A stretch of DNA of 64,000 nucleotides, taken from positions 1-64,000 of the forward strand of contig NZ_JHEP02000016.1 in NCBI RefSeq assembly GCF_000657795.2, read 5' to 3'. This stretch comes from Bordetella pseudohinzii (GTDB lineage Bacteria; Pseudomonadota; Gammaproteobacteria; Burkholderiales; Burkholderiaceae_B). Within the stretch, counting starts at the first letter, position 1; the number at the start of each line of letters is the position of its first letter. Of the stretch, positions 31,788-40,760 are shown in pieces. The translations under genes were made by a program, and so were the position numbers. The notes beneath the pieces are model-generated. The model saw only the letters and a list, made by a program, of their open reading frames with translations, had not been told where the DNA came from and ran no database searches.

Positions 31788-33902
31788 TTAGAACTTCACG
31801 CTCGCGCTCAGGCTGTAGGTGCGCGGGTCGCCGGGCTTGATGTATTCGGGCGTCTGGTAGAGCCAATAGCGTTTGTTGGCGAGGTTGTTGATGCCGGCGC
31901 GGAAGGTGGTTTCGTAGCCGGCGATGCGGGTGTCGTAGGTGGCGCCGATGTTGAGCAGGGTGTAGCTGTCGACCTGGATGTCGTTGGCCTGGCGCAGTTC
32001 GGTCTTGCCGGTAAAGCGCAGGTCGGCGCGCAGTTTGAGGCCCGGCAGCTGCGGCACGCTGTAGGCCAGTTGGGCGGCGGCCACGAAGCGCGGGGCGCCC
32101 GCGACGCGGTTGCCGTTGTAGCGGGTGCCTTGGCGGTACTCGCTGTCCAGGAACATCAGGCTGCCGCCGAGGTTCCAGTTCTTGGCCAGCCGGGCCGAGG
32201 CGGCCAGTTCCAGGCCCTGGTAGCGCGACAGCCCGTTCTGTTCCAGGCGCGCGCGGCCGCTGTCCGGATCCACCACGGGGTTCTCGGCTTTTTTCTCGAT
32301 GCGGAATAGCGCCGCGGTGGCGGCCCAGTCGTCCTGTTCGGTCTTCAGGCCGAACTCATACTGCTTGCTCTTGAGCGGGTCGAGCAGCGCGCCCGCGTTG
32401 GTATAGGTGTTGCCCACCACCGAACCGGCTTCCAGCGATTCGATATAGCTGGCATAGGCCATGGTGCGCGGCGTGAGGTTGTACATCAGCGCCAGCGTGG
32501 GCGTGAGCACGCCGTTCTTGTCGTACTCCGAAGTCCGGGCGCCGTCGGCGCCCAGGCCCTTCTGGCTGTAGTCGGTCAGGCGCAGGCCGGCCAGCAGGGA
32601 CCAGCCATGCGTCAGATCCACGGTGTCGCTGGCGAAGACGGCTTTTTGGGTGATTTCGGCGGCGCGGTACAGCGACATATTGCCTTCGCTGTAATAGGCG
32701 TTGCGGTTGCGCGCATAGAGGTTGCCGCCGCCGACCGAGCCATAGAAATAGTTCGAGGAATAGTCGTTCTTCTGTTTCTGCCAGGACGCGCCCACCACGA
32801 TCTGGTGCGCGAGCGCGCCGGTGTTGAAGCGGCCTTCCAGCATGGCGCGCCACTGGTTGTAGCCATAGGCTTCGCCATAGTCCGAGCGCTGGTCGTCGTA
32901 GTTGCCGGCGCTGTCCTGCAGCGCCAGCACGACCTCGTTGCGCCGCGTCTCGGTGGTGCTGTAGCTGTAGTTGGTGCTGACCGACCAGTCGTTGTTGATC
33001 TCGTATTTGAGGCCGGTGTTGTAGTAGCGGAAGTGGTTCTTGATGTACGAGCCCTCGCCCACCAGGGCGTCGTCGTCCTGCCGCAGCGGCGAGGGCAGGC
33101 GGGTGCCGGCCAGGCCGAAGGTGTTGATGGTCGGGTCCTGGCCTATGGTCTTGCGGTCCTGGTAGATCGTCTGGAAGTCCCAGCTCAGTTTGTCGCTCAG
33201 GCGCGCATCCAGCGCCAGCGAGGCCGAGTCGCGATAGAGCGAGCCATCGTTATAGGTGCCGCCCTCTTCGTGGGTGGCGTTCAGGCGGTAGCCGAAACGC
33301 TCATCCGGGCCGCCCCGGCCGCCCAGGTCCAGATGCTCATGGATGAGGCTGTTGGACAGCACGCCGATGTCGATGCTGCGCAGGGGCTCGTCGGTGGGCT
33401 TCTTGGTCACGTAGTTGATCATGCCGCCCGGCGAGCCAAAGCCGTACATAAAGCCCGTGGCGCCTTTGAGCAGGTCGATCTGCTCAAGCTGTTCGTAGGG
33501 CAGCACCGTGACATAGGTCGGGAAGGGATTGCCGTCGATGCGGAAGGAGTTCTGCCAGTCCAGCGGCAGGCCGCGCACGGTCAGATAGCTGGCCCAGGCG
33601 CCCGAGGATGCGCCGTTGTCATTGACCGAGGCGTCCAGGGCGAAGACATCGCCCAGCTTGGTGATCTGGCGCTCTTGCAGCTCGGCATTGCCCACGACCG
33701 TGGTCGAAAACGGCGTTTCGAGCTGGCTGCGGCTGCCCAGGGCGCCGGTGTTGACGGGCGCGCGCAGGTTTTCCAGGTCATCTTCGGCGGCGGCGGCCTT
33801 CACCGAGACGGCGGGCAGCTGGGTGACGTCCGCGGTCTGGGCATGGGCCGATGCGCCCAGCGCCAGGGCCAGTGCGGTGGGAATGAGTCGGGGCGAGGGC
33901 AA
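31788..33902 (-). CDS. TonB-dependent siderophore receptor
   Basis: A 704-residue outer-membrane receptor: signal peptide to about ALGASAHAQ (residue 22), a TonB-box-like segment near PAVSVKAA, a plug domain (LETPFSTTVVGNAELQERQI, GLPLDWQNSFRIDGNPFP) and a 22-strand barrel ending in the aromatic SLSASVKF. The start is TTG 33902 with AGGAGAAAGGTC before it; no in-frame ATG gives a signal peptide. A Fur-like palindrome lies 43 bp upstream. The ligand is probably a ferric siderophore; FpvA-like NNLANKRYW is present near the end. No biosynthesis genes are adjacent. Confidence 0.93.
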   Translation of the reverse strand: MPSPRLIPTALALALGASAHAQTADVTQLPAVSVKAAAAEDDLENLRAPVNTGALGSRSQLETPFSTTVVGNAELQERQITKLGDVFALDASVNDNGASSGAWASYLTVRGLPLDWQNSFRIDGNPFPTYVTVLPYEQLEQIDLLKGATGFMYGFGSPGGMINYVTKKPTDEPLRSIDIGVLSNSLIHEHLDLGGRGGPDERFGYRLNATHEEGGTYNDGSLYRDSASLALDARLSDKLSWDFQTIYQDRKTIGQDPTINTFGLAGTRLPSPLRQDDDALVGEGSYIKNHFRYYNTGLKYEINNDWSVSTNYSYSTTETRRNEVVLALQDSAGNYDDQRSDYGEAYGYNQWRAMLEGRFNTGALAHQIVVGASWQKQKNDYSSNYFYGSVGGGNLYARNRNAYYSEGNMSLYRAAEITQKAVFASDTVDLTHGWSLLAGLRLTDYSQKGLGADGARTSEYDKNGVLTPTLALMYNLTPRTMAYASYIESLEAGSVVGNTYTNAGALLDPLKSKQYEFGLKTEQDDWAATAALFRIEKKAENPVVDPDSGRARLEQNGLSRYQGLELAASARLAKNWNLGGSLMFLDSEYRQGTRYNGNRVAGAPRFVAAAQLAYSVPQLPGLKLRADLRFTGKTELRQANDIQVDSYTLLNIGATYDTRIAGYETTFRAGINNLANKRYWLYQTPEYIKPGDPRTYSLSASVKF

Positions 33903-33944
33903 GACCTTTCTCCTGCGGAGTCTTTCAAAGGATGCGATCCTATA

Positions 33945-33965
33945 TGCAAATGGGATTGATTTGCA
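33945..33965. promoter_or_regulatory. Fur-box-like palindrome
   Basis: TGCAAAT, a 7-base spacer and ATTTGCA form a perfect 21-bp inverted repeat just upstream of the TonB receptor start. The central 19 bp match 11 of 19 positions of the classical Fur consensus. Position before an iron receptor supports Fur; another regulator is possible because of the high symmetry. Confidence 0.7.
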
Positions 33966-34059
33966 ATAAAGATTTGAAGCAGGAGGCGAGATTGCGCCCA
34001 ACATCCCCTTAACATCGCCGAAAATCCGCGACCGGGTGAGGCGGGCGCGCCACAGTTGC

Positions 34060-35784
34060 TCAGGCCGGTTCGCGGTCTTCCCAGTCCACCCAATCGATCT
34101 GGTGGCGGTCGAGATAGACGCCCACGGCCTCGTCCACGGTGGTGAAGAAATAGGCATCGAAGCGCGAGTAGAGCTCGAAGCGGCGCAGCTTGTCCTTGAC
34201 CGGGTCCTTGAGTTCGGCGAAGCAAAGCTGCACCTGGCGCTGGCGCAGGGTTTCATCCAGGCCGGCGAGCATATCGGCGGCCGTGATGTCCACGCTGGTG
34301 ATGGGCTCGGCGGCGATCACCAGCCAGCGCGGCGGGGTGGGCGAGGCCTGCAGCGCGCGCAGCACGGCGGTCTGGAAGCCATCGGCGTTGGCGAAAAAGA
34401 GCGGCGCATCCCAGCGGAACAACACCAGGCCGTCGATCCGCCGCGCCTTGGGATGGCGGCGGATGTCGTGGTAGCCCTTCATGCCGTCGACACGGCCGAG
34501 CACGGTGTGATAGGGGCGCCAGCCGTCCCACAGGAATTCGATCACGGCCAGCACCACGGCCAGGCCGATGCCGGTGATGGGGCCGGCCATGACCACGCCC
34601 AGCGAACAGCCCACCGAAAGCCAGCATTCCCAGGGCTGCATGCGGTGGAGGCGCAGCAGCTCACGGAAGGAAAACAGCTTGCAGACCGCGGCGATCACCA
34701 CGGCGGCCAGGGCGGCCTGGGGCAGGTCGCGCAGCAGGCCGGGCGCCCAGACCAGCAGGGCGGCCACCGCCAGCGCGCCCACCACCACGGCCACCTGGCT
34801 GCGGCCGCCGGCCGCTTCCAGCACGGGCGTGCGCGAAGCGCTGCTGCTGATGGGAAAACCCTGGAACAGGCCGGCCATGATGTTGGCCGCGCCCAGGGCG
34901 GTCATTTCCTGGTTCTGGTCCACCCGCATGTCCAGGCGCGCGGCATAGCTGCGCGACAGCACGGCGGTTTCGGCCGAGGCCAGAAAGGCCACGGCCAGTC
35001 CGCCGGCGATGATGGGGCCCAGGTCGCTCCAGCCGATGACCGGCCAGGCAAAGGCCGGCAGCCCTTGCGGCAGCTCGCCCAGCACGGCCACGCCTTGGCG
35101 CTCCAGCCCGAAGCCCGCGGTGGCCGCGAGGGCCGCGATGACGGCGACCAGGATGGCGGGCACGCGCGGCCAGCGCGCCAGCAAGGCGATGATGGCCAGC
35201 GTGCCCAGGCCCACCAGCAGGCTGGGCGTATGGATGCTGCCCGCGGCGCGCAGCAGGGCCGCCAGGCGTTCGGGCGTGTTGTCGATCTGGCCCAGCGAGA
35301 TGCCGGCCAGGGCAGGCAGCTGGCTGATCAGCACGGTGAGCGCGATGCCGTTCAGGTAGCCATGGCGGATGGGCGTGGACAGCAGGTCGGTGAGAAAACC
35401 CAGCCGGGCCAGTCCGGCGACGATGCCCGCGATGCCGGCCACCAGGGCCAGGGCGCCGGCCAGCGCCACGGTGCGCTGCGGGTCGCCGGCGGCCAGCGGC
35501 ACCACGACCGACAGGATGACGCCGGCCAGGGAAGAATCCGGGCCGATCACCAGGATGCGGCTGGGTCCCAGCAGGGCGTAGACCAGCAGGGGCACGATGG
35601 TGGCGTACAGGCCATGGATGCCCGGCAGGCCGGCCGCCACGGCATAGGCGATGCCTACCGGCACCAGCATGGCCGCCAGCACCAGTCCGGCCGGGATGTC
35701 GTGCCGCAGCGATTGCGGCCGGTAGGCCGACAGCAGGGTCAGTCCGGGCAGCCACCGCTGCCCGCGCTCGCGCAGAGAGGTCAT
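34060..35784 (-). CDS. SulP-family anion transporter with STAS domain
   Basis: A 574-residue protein. A membrane domain of about 10-14 helices begins with LRHDIPAGLVLAAMLVPVGI, the SulP signature, and includes LVIGPDSSLAGVILS. A cytosolic C-terminal STAS domain follows (about 430-550), with GLVLFRWDAPLFFANADGF and VIAAEPITSVDITAADML. Bacterial SulP proteins carry sulfate, bicarbonate or C4-dicarboxylates. The substrate is not resolved. The ATG at 35784 matches the family start; no carbonic anhydrase or sulfate genes are nearby. Confidence 0.92.
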   Translation of the reverse strand: MTSLRERGQRWLPGLTLLSAYRPQSLRHDIPAGLVLAAMLVPVGIAYAVAAGLPGIHGLYATIVPLLVYALLGPSRILVIGPDSSLAGVILSVVVPLAAGDPQRTVALAGALALVAGIAGIVAGLARLGFLTDLLSTPIRHGYLNGIALTVLISQLPALAGISLGQIDNTPERLAALLRAAGSIHTPSLLVGLGTLAIIALLARWPRVPAILVAVIAALAATAGFGLERQGVAVLGELPQGLPAFAWPVIGWSDLGPIIAGGLAVAFLASAETAVLSRSYAARLDMRVDQNQEMTALGAANIMAGLFQGFPISSSASRTPVLEAAGGRSQVAVVVGALAVAALLVWAPGLLRDLPQAALAAVVIAAVCKLFSFRELLRLHRMQPWECWLSVGCSLGVVMAGPITGIGLAVVLAVIEFLWDGWRPYHTVLGRVDGMKGYHDIRRHPKARRIDGLVLFRWDAPLFFANADGFQTAVLRALQASPTPPRWLVIAAEPITSVDITAADMLAGLDETLRQRQVQLCFAELKDPVKDKLRRFELYSRFDAYFFTTVDEAVGVYLDRHQIDWVDWEDREPA

Positions 35785-35929
35785 GGCGGCTAGCTTGCCA
35801 CAGTTCCCGCGCGCCGGGGGCCGCGTCGGCGCCGCCGGCCGCAAGCTTCCACCGGCGTCGAAGCATCGGCGCCTGGCGCGCGCCACAATGCGCGCCTGTT
35901 CATGCGCCATGGCGCGCGGGAGAGGGGAT

Positions 35930-37153
35930 ATGCAGGCGTCGAAGTTCTTTGGCGGCACCGTGGTGCGCGCCGCTTTCGTGCTGGCGATGTTCGGCTGGGG
36001 AGTGGGTTTTTATGGGCCGCCCATTTACCTGGCCGAGATCGTGGCCACCCGTGGCTGGCCGCTGACACTGGTGTCGGCGGCGGTGACGGTGCATTTTCTG
36101 GCCGGCGTGCTGGTGGTCGCGCGCCTGCCCCGGCTGTATGCGCGCATCGGCCTGGCCCAGGTCACGGCCGCCGGCGCCCTGCTCACGGCGCTGGGCGTGC
36201 TGGCCTGGAGTCTTGTGCGCGAGCCCTGGCAGCTGTTCGGCGCGGCGCTGTTGAGCGGGGCGGGCTGGGTCACGCTGGCCGCTGTCGCGGTCAACGCCAT
36301 CATCGCGCGCTGGTATGCGCGCGGCCGTCCGGCCGCCCTGTCCAAGGCCTATAACGGCGCCAGCCTGGGCGGGGTGGTGTTTTCGCCCTTGTGGGTGGCC
36401 CTGATCGGCCTGTGGGGGTTCCGCGTGGCCGCGCTTGTCGTGGGCGCGGCGATGGTGCTGGTGGTGGGGGTGCTGGCGCGGCGGGTATTCGCGTTCACGC
36501 CGCAGCAGCTGGGCCAGGAGGTCGATGGCGCGCCGCCCGCGCAGGCGGCGCCGCAGCCGGCGTCCGCCGCCTTGGTGTTGCGGCATGACCGCCGCTTCAT
36601 CACGCTGGCGTTGAGCATGGCCCTGGGCCTGTTTGCCCAGATCGGCCTGCTGGCGCATCTGTTCAAGCTGGCGCAGCAGCCCCTGGGCGCGCAGGCGGCC
36701 GGCTGGCTGATGGGGTCGGCCACCGCCTGCGCCGTGGCCGGCCGCTACCTGGGCACGGCCGCGCTGGCGCGTCTGCCCGACCGCCGCCGGGTGGCGGCCG
36801 CCAGCTATCTGGCGCAGGCCTGCGGCGCGGCCCTCCTGGCGGTCTCGGGCTTCGAATCGGTGCCGCTGCTGTGCCTGGGCGTGTGGTGTTTCGGCGCCGG
36901 GATAGGCAACGCCACCTCTTTGCCGCCGCTTATCGCCCAGCAGGATTTCGCCAGCGGCGACGTGGCGCGCGTGGTGGCCGCCATCGTCGCCATGTCGCAG
37001 GCCGCCTATGCCTTCGCGCCCCTGGTGTTCGGCGCGGTGCAGCTGCTGCCGGGCGGGCCGGCCTGGCTGCCGCTGCTGGCCCTGGCGCTGCAACTGGCCG
37101 CCGCGCTGCTGCTATGGCGCGGCCGCGCCTTCACCGTTGCCGCAAGGACGTGA
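35930..37153 (+). CDS. MFS transporter
   Basis: A 407-residue 12-helix permease of the major facilitator type, with AFVLAMFGWGVGFYGPPIYL as first helix and KAYNGASLGGVVFSPLWV in the fifth-to-sixth helix region, as in monocarboxylate/oxalate-type MFS members. GAGAGGGGAT precedes the ATG at 35930. Its 3' end overlaps the convergent LysR gene by 23 bp. The substrate is unknown. Confidence 0.88.
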   Translation: MQASKFFGGTVVRAAFVLAMFGWGVGFYGPPIYLAEIVATRGWPLTLVSAAVTVHFLAGVLVVARLPRLYARIGLAQVTAAGALLTALGVLAWSLVREPWQLFGAALLSGAGWVTLAAVAVNAIIARWYARGRPAALSKAYNGASLGGVVFSPLWVALIGLWGFRVAALVVGAAMVLVVGVLARRVFAFTPQQLGQEVDGAPPAQAAPQPASAALVLRHDRRFITLALSMALGLFAQIGLLAHLFKLAQQPLGAQAAGWLMGSATACAVAGRYLGTAALARLPDRRRVAAASYLAQACGAALLAVSGFESVPLLCLGVWCFGAGIGNATSLPPLIAQQDFASGDVARVVAAIVAMSQAAYAFAPLVFGAVQLLPGGPAWLPLLALALQLAAALLLWRGRAFTVAART

Positions 37154-38015
37154 GGGCGTCCAGGACATGGCGCGTGGCCGCCTCCATCGCGCCGGCGCGA
37201 TGGGCGATGCCCAGCGGGCGCCACAGGGCCGGCCGCAGGGGGCGCATGGCCACCCGCGCATCCGGCGGCGGCGCGGTGGCCTCCTGCGGCAGCAGGGTCG
37301 CGCCATAGCCGGCCGCCACCAGGCTCTTGATGGCGTCGTTGAAGTTCAGGTGGATGCGCGCCCGGGGCTGCAGGCCCGCCGCGCCAAACCATTCGCTGGT
37401 GATGCGCGACAGCCGGGTGGTGGCGTCGTTGAGGATAAGAGGACGTTCGGCCAGCCATTGCGGCGTGATGCGGGCCGGGGGCCGCCAGGCCGAAGGCACG
37501 AAGGCCATGACGGGATCGCGCCGCCAGGGCAGCACGGCCAGGCCGGGCGCCGGCGCCTGCGGCAGGGCGACCAGGGCGATGTCCAGCGTGCCCAGGGCCA
37601 GGCGGGCCAGGCTTTCCTGGGAGGTCAGGACGGCGACCTGGACATCGATGCCGGGGTGGTCGCGTCCCAGGGCTTCCAGCGCCTGGGGCAGCAGATGGGC
37701 GATGGCGCCGGTGGAGGCGCCCAGCCGCACCCGTCCCGCCAGGCCCAGCACCTGGCGCTGCACGTCATCCAGGGCCTGGTCGGCCTCGGCCAGCAGCCTG
37801 CGCGCGCGCTCGAGCAGGGTTTCGCCGATGGCGGTGGGCCGGACCTGGCCGCGCTGGCGCGTGAGCAGCGGCGCGCCGATGCGGGCCTCCAGCTCGGCGA
37901 TATGCAGGCTGACGGTGGGAGGAGCCAGGTGCAGCGCGCGCGCCGCCTGCGCGAAGCTGCCGAGATCGGCGATCGCCACCAGGGTGCGCAAGCGGTCCAG
38001 GCTGATTTCGCGCAT
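37131..38015 (-). CDS. LysR-family transcriptional regulator
   Basis: A 294-residue LysR protein: a winged helix-turn-helix with FAQAARALHLAPPTVSLHIA (about 21-40) and a periplasmic-binding-like effector domain from about 90. It is divergent from argC (105 bp between starts) and convergent, with a short overlap, with the MFS gene. The intergenic region has TGAAT...ATTCA half-sites (38037-38060 region) that could be its binding site. The target is more likely argC or itself than the MFS gene. Confidence 0.9.
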   Translation of the reverse strand: MREISLDRLRTLVAIADLGSFAQAARALHLAPPTVSLHIAELEARIGAPLLTRQRGQVRPTAIGETLLERARRLLAEADQALDDVQRQVLGLAGRVRLGASTGAIAHLLPQALEALGRDHPGIDVQVAVLTSQESLARLALGTLDIALVALPQAPAPGLAVLPWRRDPVMAFVPSAWRPPARITPQWLAERPLILNDATTRLSRITSEWFGAAGLQPRARIHLNFNDAIKSLVAAGYGATLLPQEATAPPPDARVAMRPLRPALWRPLGIAHRAGAMEAATRHVLDALTSLRQR

Positions 38016-38119
38016 GGGGTCTTCCTTCAGGAAAACTGAATCTGATGGTTATGAAATTCAACTTTTCCTAGTTTATGCCATGGCCGAAGATAAGCGCATC
38101 CGACACCGAGGCATGCACC

Positions 38120-39055
38120 ATGACCCAAGCTCTTGTTTTCATCGATGGCGACCAAGGCACGACCGGCCTGCAGATCCATGAGCGCCTGCGCGGGCGCGAC
38201 GATATGCGCATCCTGACCCTGCCGGCGGCCGAGCGCAAAGACAGCGCCCGCCGCGCCGAGGCCATCAATAGCTGCGATATCGCCATCCTCTGCCTGCCCG
38301 ATGCGGCCGCGCGCGAGGCGGTGGCCGCCATCCGCAATCCCGCCGTGCGCGTGCTGGACGCCAGCTCGGCGCACCGGCTGGGCGAGGGCTGGGAATACGG
38401 TTTCGCGGAATGGCGGCCGGGCCAGGAAGGGCGCATCGCCACGGCCAGCCGGGTCAGCAATCCGGGCTGTTATCCCACCGGCGCGATCGCGCTGCTCTCT
38501 CCCCTGGTGGCCGGCGGCTGGGTTCAGGCCGATTATCCGGTCACGGTGCACGCCGTCTCGGGATATTCGGGCATGGGCCGCGCGGGCGTGGACGAATACG
38601 AAGGCCCGGACGCGGATAAGGCGCTGCCCTATGCGGCCTATGGCCTGACGCTGGCGCACAAGCACACGCCCGAGATGCAGCGCTATGCCGGCCTGGCGGC
38701 GCGGCCCGTGTTCACGCCGGCCTATGGCGCGTATCGCCAGGGCATCGTGCTGACCATAGGCCTGCAGCGCCGGCTGCTGCCGGCCGGCGTGGACGGCGCG
38801 GCCCTGCGCGCCAGCCTGGAGCGCCACTATGCGGGCAGCCGCTATGTCCATGTGGTGCCGGCCGAGGCGGCGCCCGAGCGGCTGGATCCGCGCGTGGCCA
38901 ATGACAGCAATCATCTCTATCTGCATGTCTACGAGAACGCCGAGCATGGCCAGGTCCTGCTGGCGGCGGTGTACGACAACCTGGGCAAGGGCGCCTCGGG
39001 CGCCGCGGTGCAAAACCTGGACCTGATGTTGCAAGGCGGCCGCCAGCGCCGTTGA
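38120..39055 (+). CDS. argC: N-acetyl-gamma-glutamyl-phosphate reductase (type 2)
   Basis: A 311-residue NADPH-dependent reductase of arginine synthesis, converting N-acetylglutamyl phosphate to the semialdehyde. The short type 2 form is recognised by [17 protein letters not shown] at the start and the active-site [13 protein letters not shown] with Cys117. [13 protein letters not shown] and HKHTPEMQ carry other catalytic residues. It stands alone, away from other arg genes, and is divergent from a LysR regulator. The ATG at 38120 was preferred to 38075, which is upstream of the conserved N-terminus. Confidence 0.93.
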   Translation: MTQALVFIDGDQGTTGLQIHERLRGRDDMRILTLPAAERKDSARRAEAINSCDIAILCLPDAAAREAVAAIRNPAVRVLDASSAHRLGEGWEYGFAEWRPGQEGRIATASRVSNPGCYPTGAIALLSPLVAGGWVQADYPVTVHAVSGYSGMGRAGVDEYEGPDADKALPYAAYGLTLAHKHTPEMQRYAGLAARPVFTPAYGAYRQGIVLTIGLQRRLLPAGVDGAALRASLERHYAGSRYVHVVPAEAAPERLDPRVANDSNHLYLHVYENAEHGQVLLAAVYDNLGKGASGAAVQNLDLMLQGGRQRR

Positions 39056-39123
39056 CTTCCGCCCGGCCGCGCTCTAGGCTTGGCTCGCAAGTCCCGCCAG
39101 GCCAGCGCATACGGGGAGAGGCG

Positions 39124-40524
39124 ATGTCGACGTCCAGCAGGCAGGAGCAAGGCAAGGCATTGCGCGCCAAGGTGGGCCGCGCCGATCAGGCGGTCTTGGG
39201 CAAGCTGGACCGCGATCCGGTCGCGCTGCTCAAGCTGAGCAGCGAGGGCCGCGTGCCCCGTCTGGCGCCGCTGCGTTTCGGGCGCATGCTGGCCTCGCCG
39301 CTGGCCTTTTTTCGCGGCAGCGCCATCATCCAGGCCCACGACCTCGCGCATACGCCCCACAGCGGGCTGACGATGCAGATCTGCGGCGATGCGCATCTGT
39401 CCAACTTCGGGGGCTTCGCCTCGCCCGAGCGCACGCTGCTCTTCGACCTGAACGATTTCGACGAAACCGCGATCGGCCCCTGGGAATGGGATCTCAAGCG
39501 CCTGTGCGCCAGCCTGGTCGTGGCGGCGCGGCACCTGAACTACAAGCGGCCGGTCGCCGAGGCGGTGCTGCGGCAAGCCGTGCTCGACTACAGCGCCCAG
39601 ATGAAGCGCTATGCCGGCATGGGCACGCTGGAGATCTGGTACGACCGCATCCGCTTCGAGGATCTGATGGCCGAAGCCGCCGATGGCGACGTCCGCCGCC
39701 GCATCCAGCGCGCCATGGAAAAAGCCGCCGGGCGCACGGGCGATGCCTTGCTGCCCAAGCTTTCCATGGACGTCAATGGGCGGCGCGTCCTGCGCGATGA
39801 GCCGCCGGCGCTGTTTCACGTCCGGGGCAAGAACACCTTGTTCACGGCCCAGGACGATTGGCTCAAGTTCAAGGACCACGCCGCGGTCCTCGGGCAGTAT
39901 TTCAAGGACTATCTGCAATCGCTGGCCACCGACCGGCGCGAGCTGTTGAGCCATTTTTCGCATCATGACGTGGCCTTCAAGGTGGTGGGCGTGGGCAGCG
40001 TGGGCACGCGCTGCCTGGTTCACCTGATGATGGATCCCATGGGCAAGCCCATGTTCCTGCAGAGCAAGGAGGCCGGGCGTTCGGTGGTTTCGCGCTACTT
40101 CAAGGCGCGGAGGATGCGCCACGAAGGCCAGCGCGTGGTCCATGGCCAGCGCCTCATGCAGGCGGCCAGCGATCCTTTCCTGGGCTGGGCCAAGGGCCCC
40201 AATGGCCGGCATTTCTACGTCCGCCAGCTGCGCGACATGAAATGGTCGGCCCAGGTCGAGCTCATGCCCGAAGCGATTCTGCAGGCCTACGGCGGCCTCT
40301 GCGGCCGGGTGCTGGCGCACGGCCATGCCAAGGCCGGCGGCCAGGCGCCGGAGCTGGCCGGCTATCTGGGCAGCGGCGAGCGCATGGCCGATGCCTTGAC
40401 GCGCTACTCGCTTGATTACGCCGACCAGGTCGAACGCGATTACGAGGCGTTCGCGCAAGCCTGCCGCAAGGGCGCGTTGGAAGCGCGCACCGACGCCGAC
40501 ATGGAAGCGGACTTCCGCATCTGA
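39124..40524 (+). CDS. DUF2252 domain-containing protein (kinase-like fold)
   Basis: A 466-residue cytosolic protein of the DUF2252 family. ICGDAHLSNFGGF (about 90-102) and LFDLNDFDE (about 108-116) resemble the catalytic H.D..N and D-F-D motifs of aminoglycoside phosphotransferase-like kinases, though no activity is established for the family. KVVGVGSVGTRCLVHLM and QSKEAGRSVV are other conserved blocks. It is monocistronic; GGGGAGAGGCG precedes the ATG. Confidence 0.88.
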   Translation: MSTSSRQEQGKALRAKVGRADQAVLGKLDRDPVALLKLSSEGRVPRLAPLRFGRMLASPLAFFRGSAIIQAHDLAHTPHSGLTMQICGDAHLSNFGGFASPERTLLFDLNDFDETAIGPWEWDLKRLCASLVVAARHLNYKRPVAEAVLRQAVLDYSAQMKRYAGMGTLEIWYDRIRFEDLMAEAADGDVRRRIQRAMEKAAGRTGDALLPKLSMDVNGRRVLRDEPPALFHVRGKNTLFTAQDDWLKFKDHAAVLGQYFKDYLQSLATDRRELLSHFSHHDVAFKVVGVGSVGTRCLVHLMMDPMGKPMFLQSKEAGRSVVSRYFKARRMRHEGQRVVHGQRLMQAASDPFLGWAKGPNGRHFYVRQLRDMKWSAQVELMPEAILQAYGGLCGRVLAHGHAKAGGQAPELAGYLGSGERMADALTRYSLDYADQVERDYEAFAQACRKGALEARTDADMEADFRI

Positions 40525-40690
40525 GGCGGATCCCTTCCGCCCGTCCCTGAAGGGGCGGCCCCTCCCGGGTATCTCCCACCCAAAAAAAACGGTTGCACGC
40601 GCAAATTTTCAGGTTGTTGTCAGAAACCTGGGCGCGGCCGAGCTTTTCTTGTTGCTATTACACGACAAGCGCCCTGGCGGCTCACGGATT

Positions 40691-40739
40691 GGCAGTCATT
40701 CTCATTAGAATTCCGGCCTGCGAATAAGAATGATTAACA
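40691..40739 (+). promoter_or_regulatory. Probable double Fur box upstream of iron operon
   Basis: GCAGTCATTCTCATTAG (about 40692-40708) and GCGAATAAGAATGATTAA (about 40720-40737) each resemble a Fur site built on AATGAGAATGATT-type words, facing each other 12 bp apart. They lie 22-70 bp before the GTG start of a siderophore receptor. The rest of the 236-bp gap (40525-40690) shows only a GGGGCGGCCCC-type palindrome and no gene. Confidence 0.65.
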
Positions 40740-40760
40740 TCACATTTCCGGAGAAGTAGC

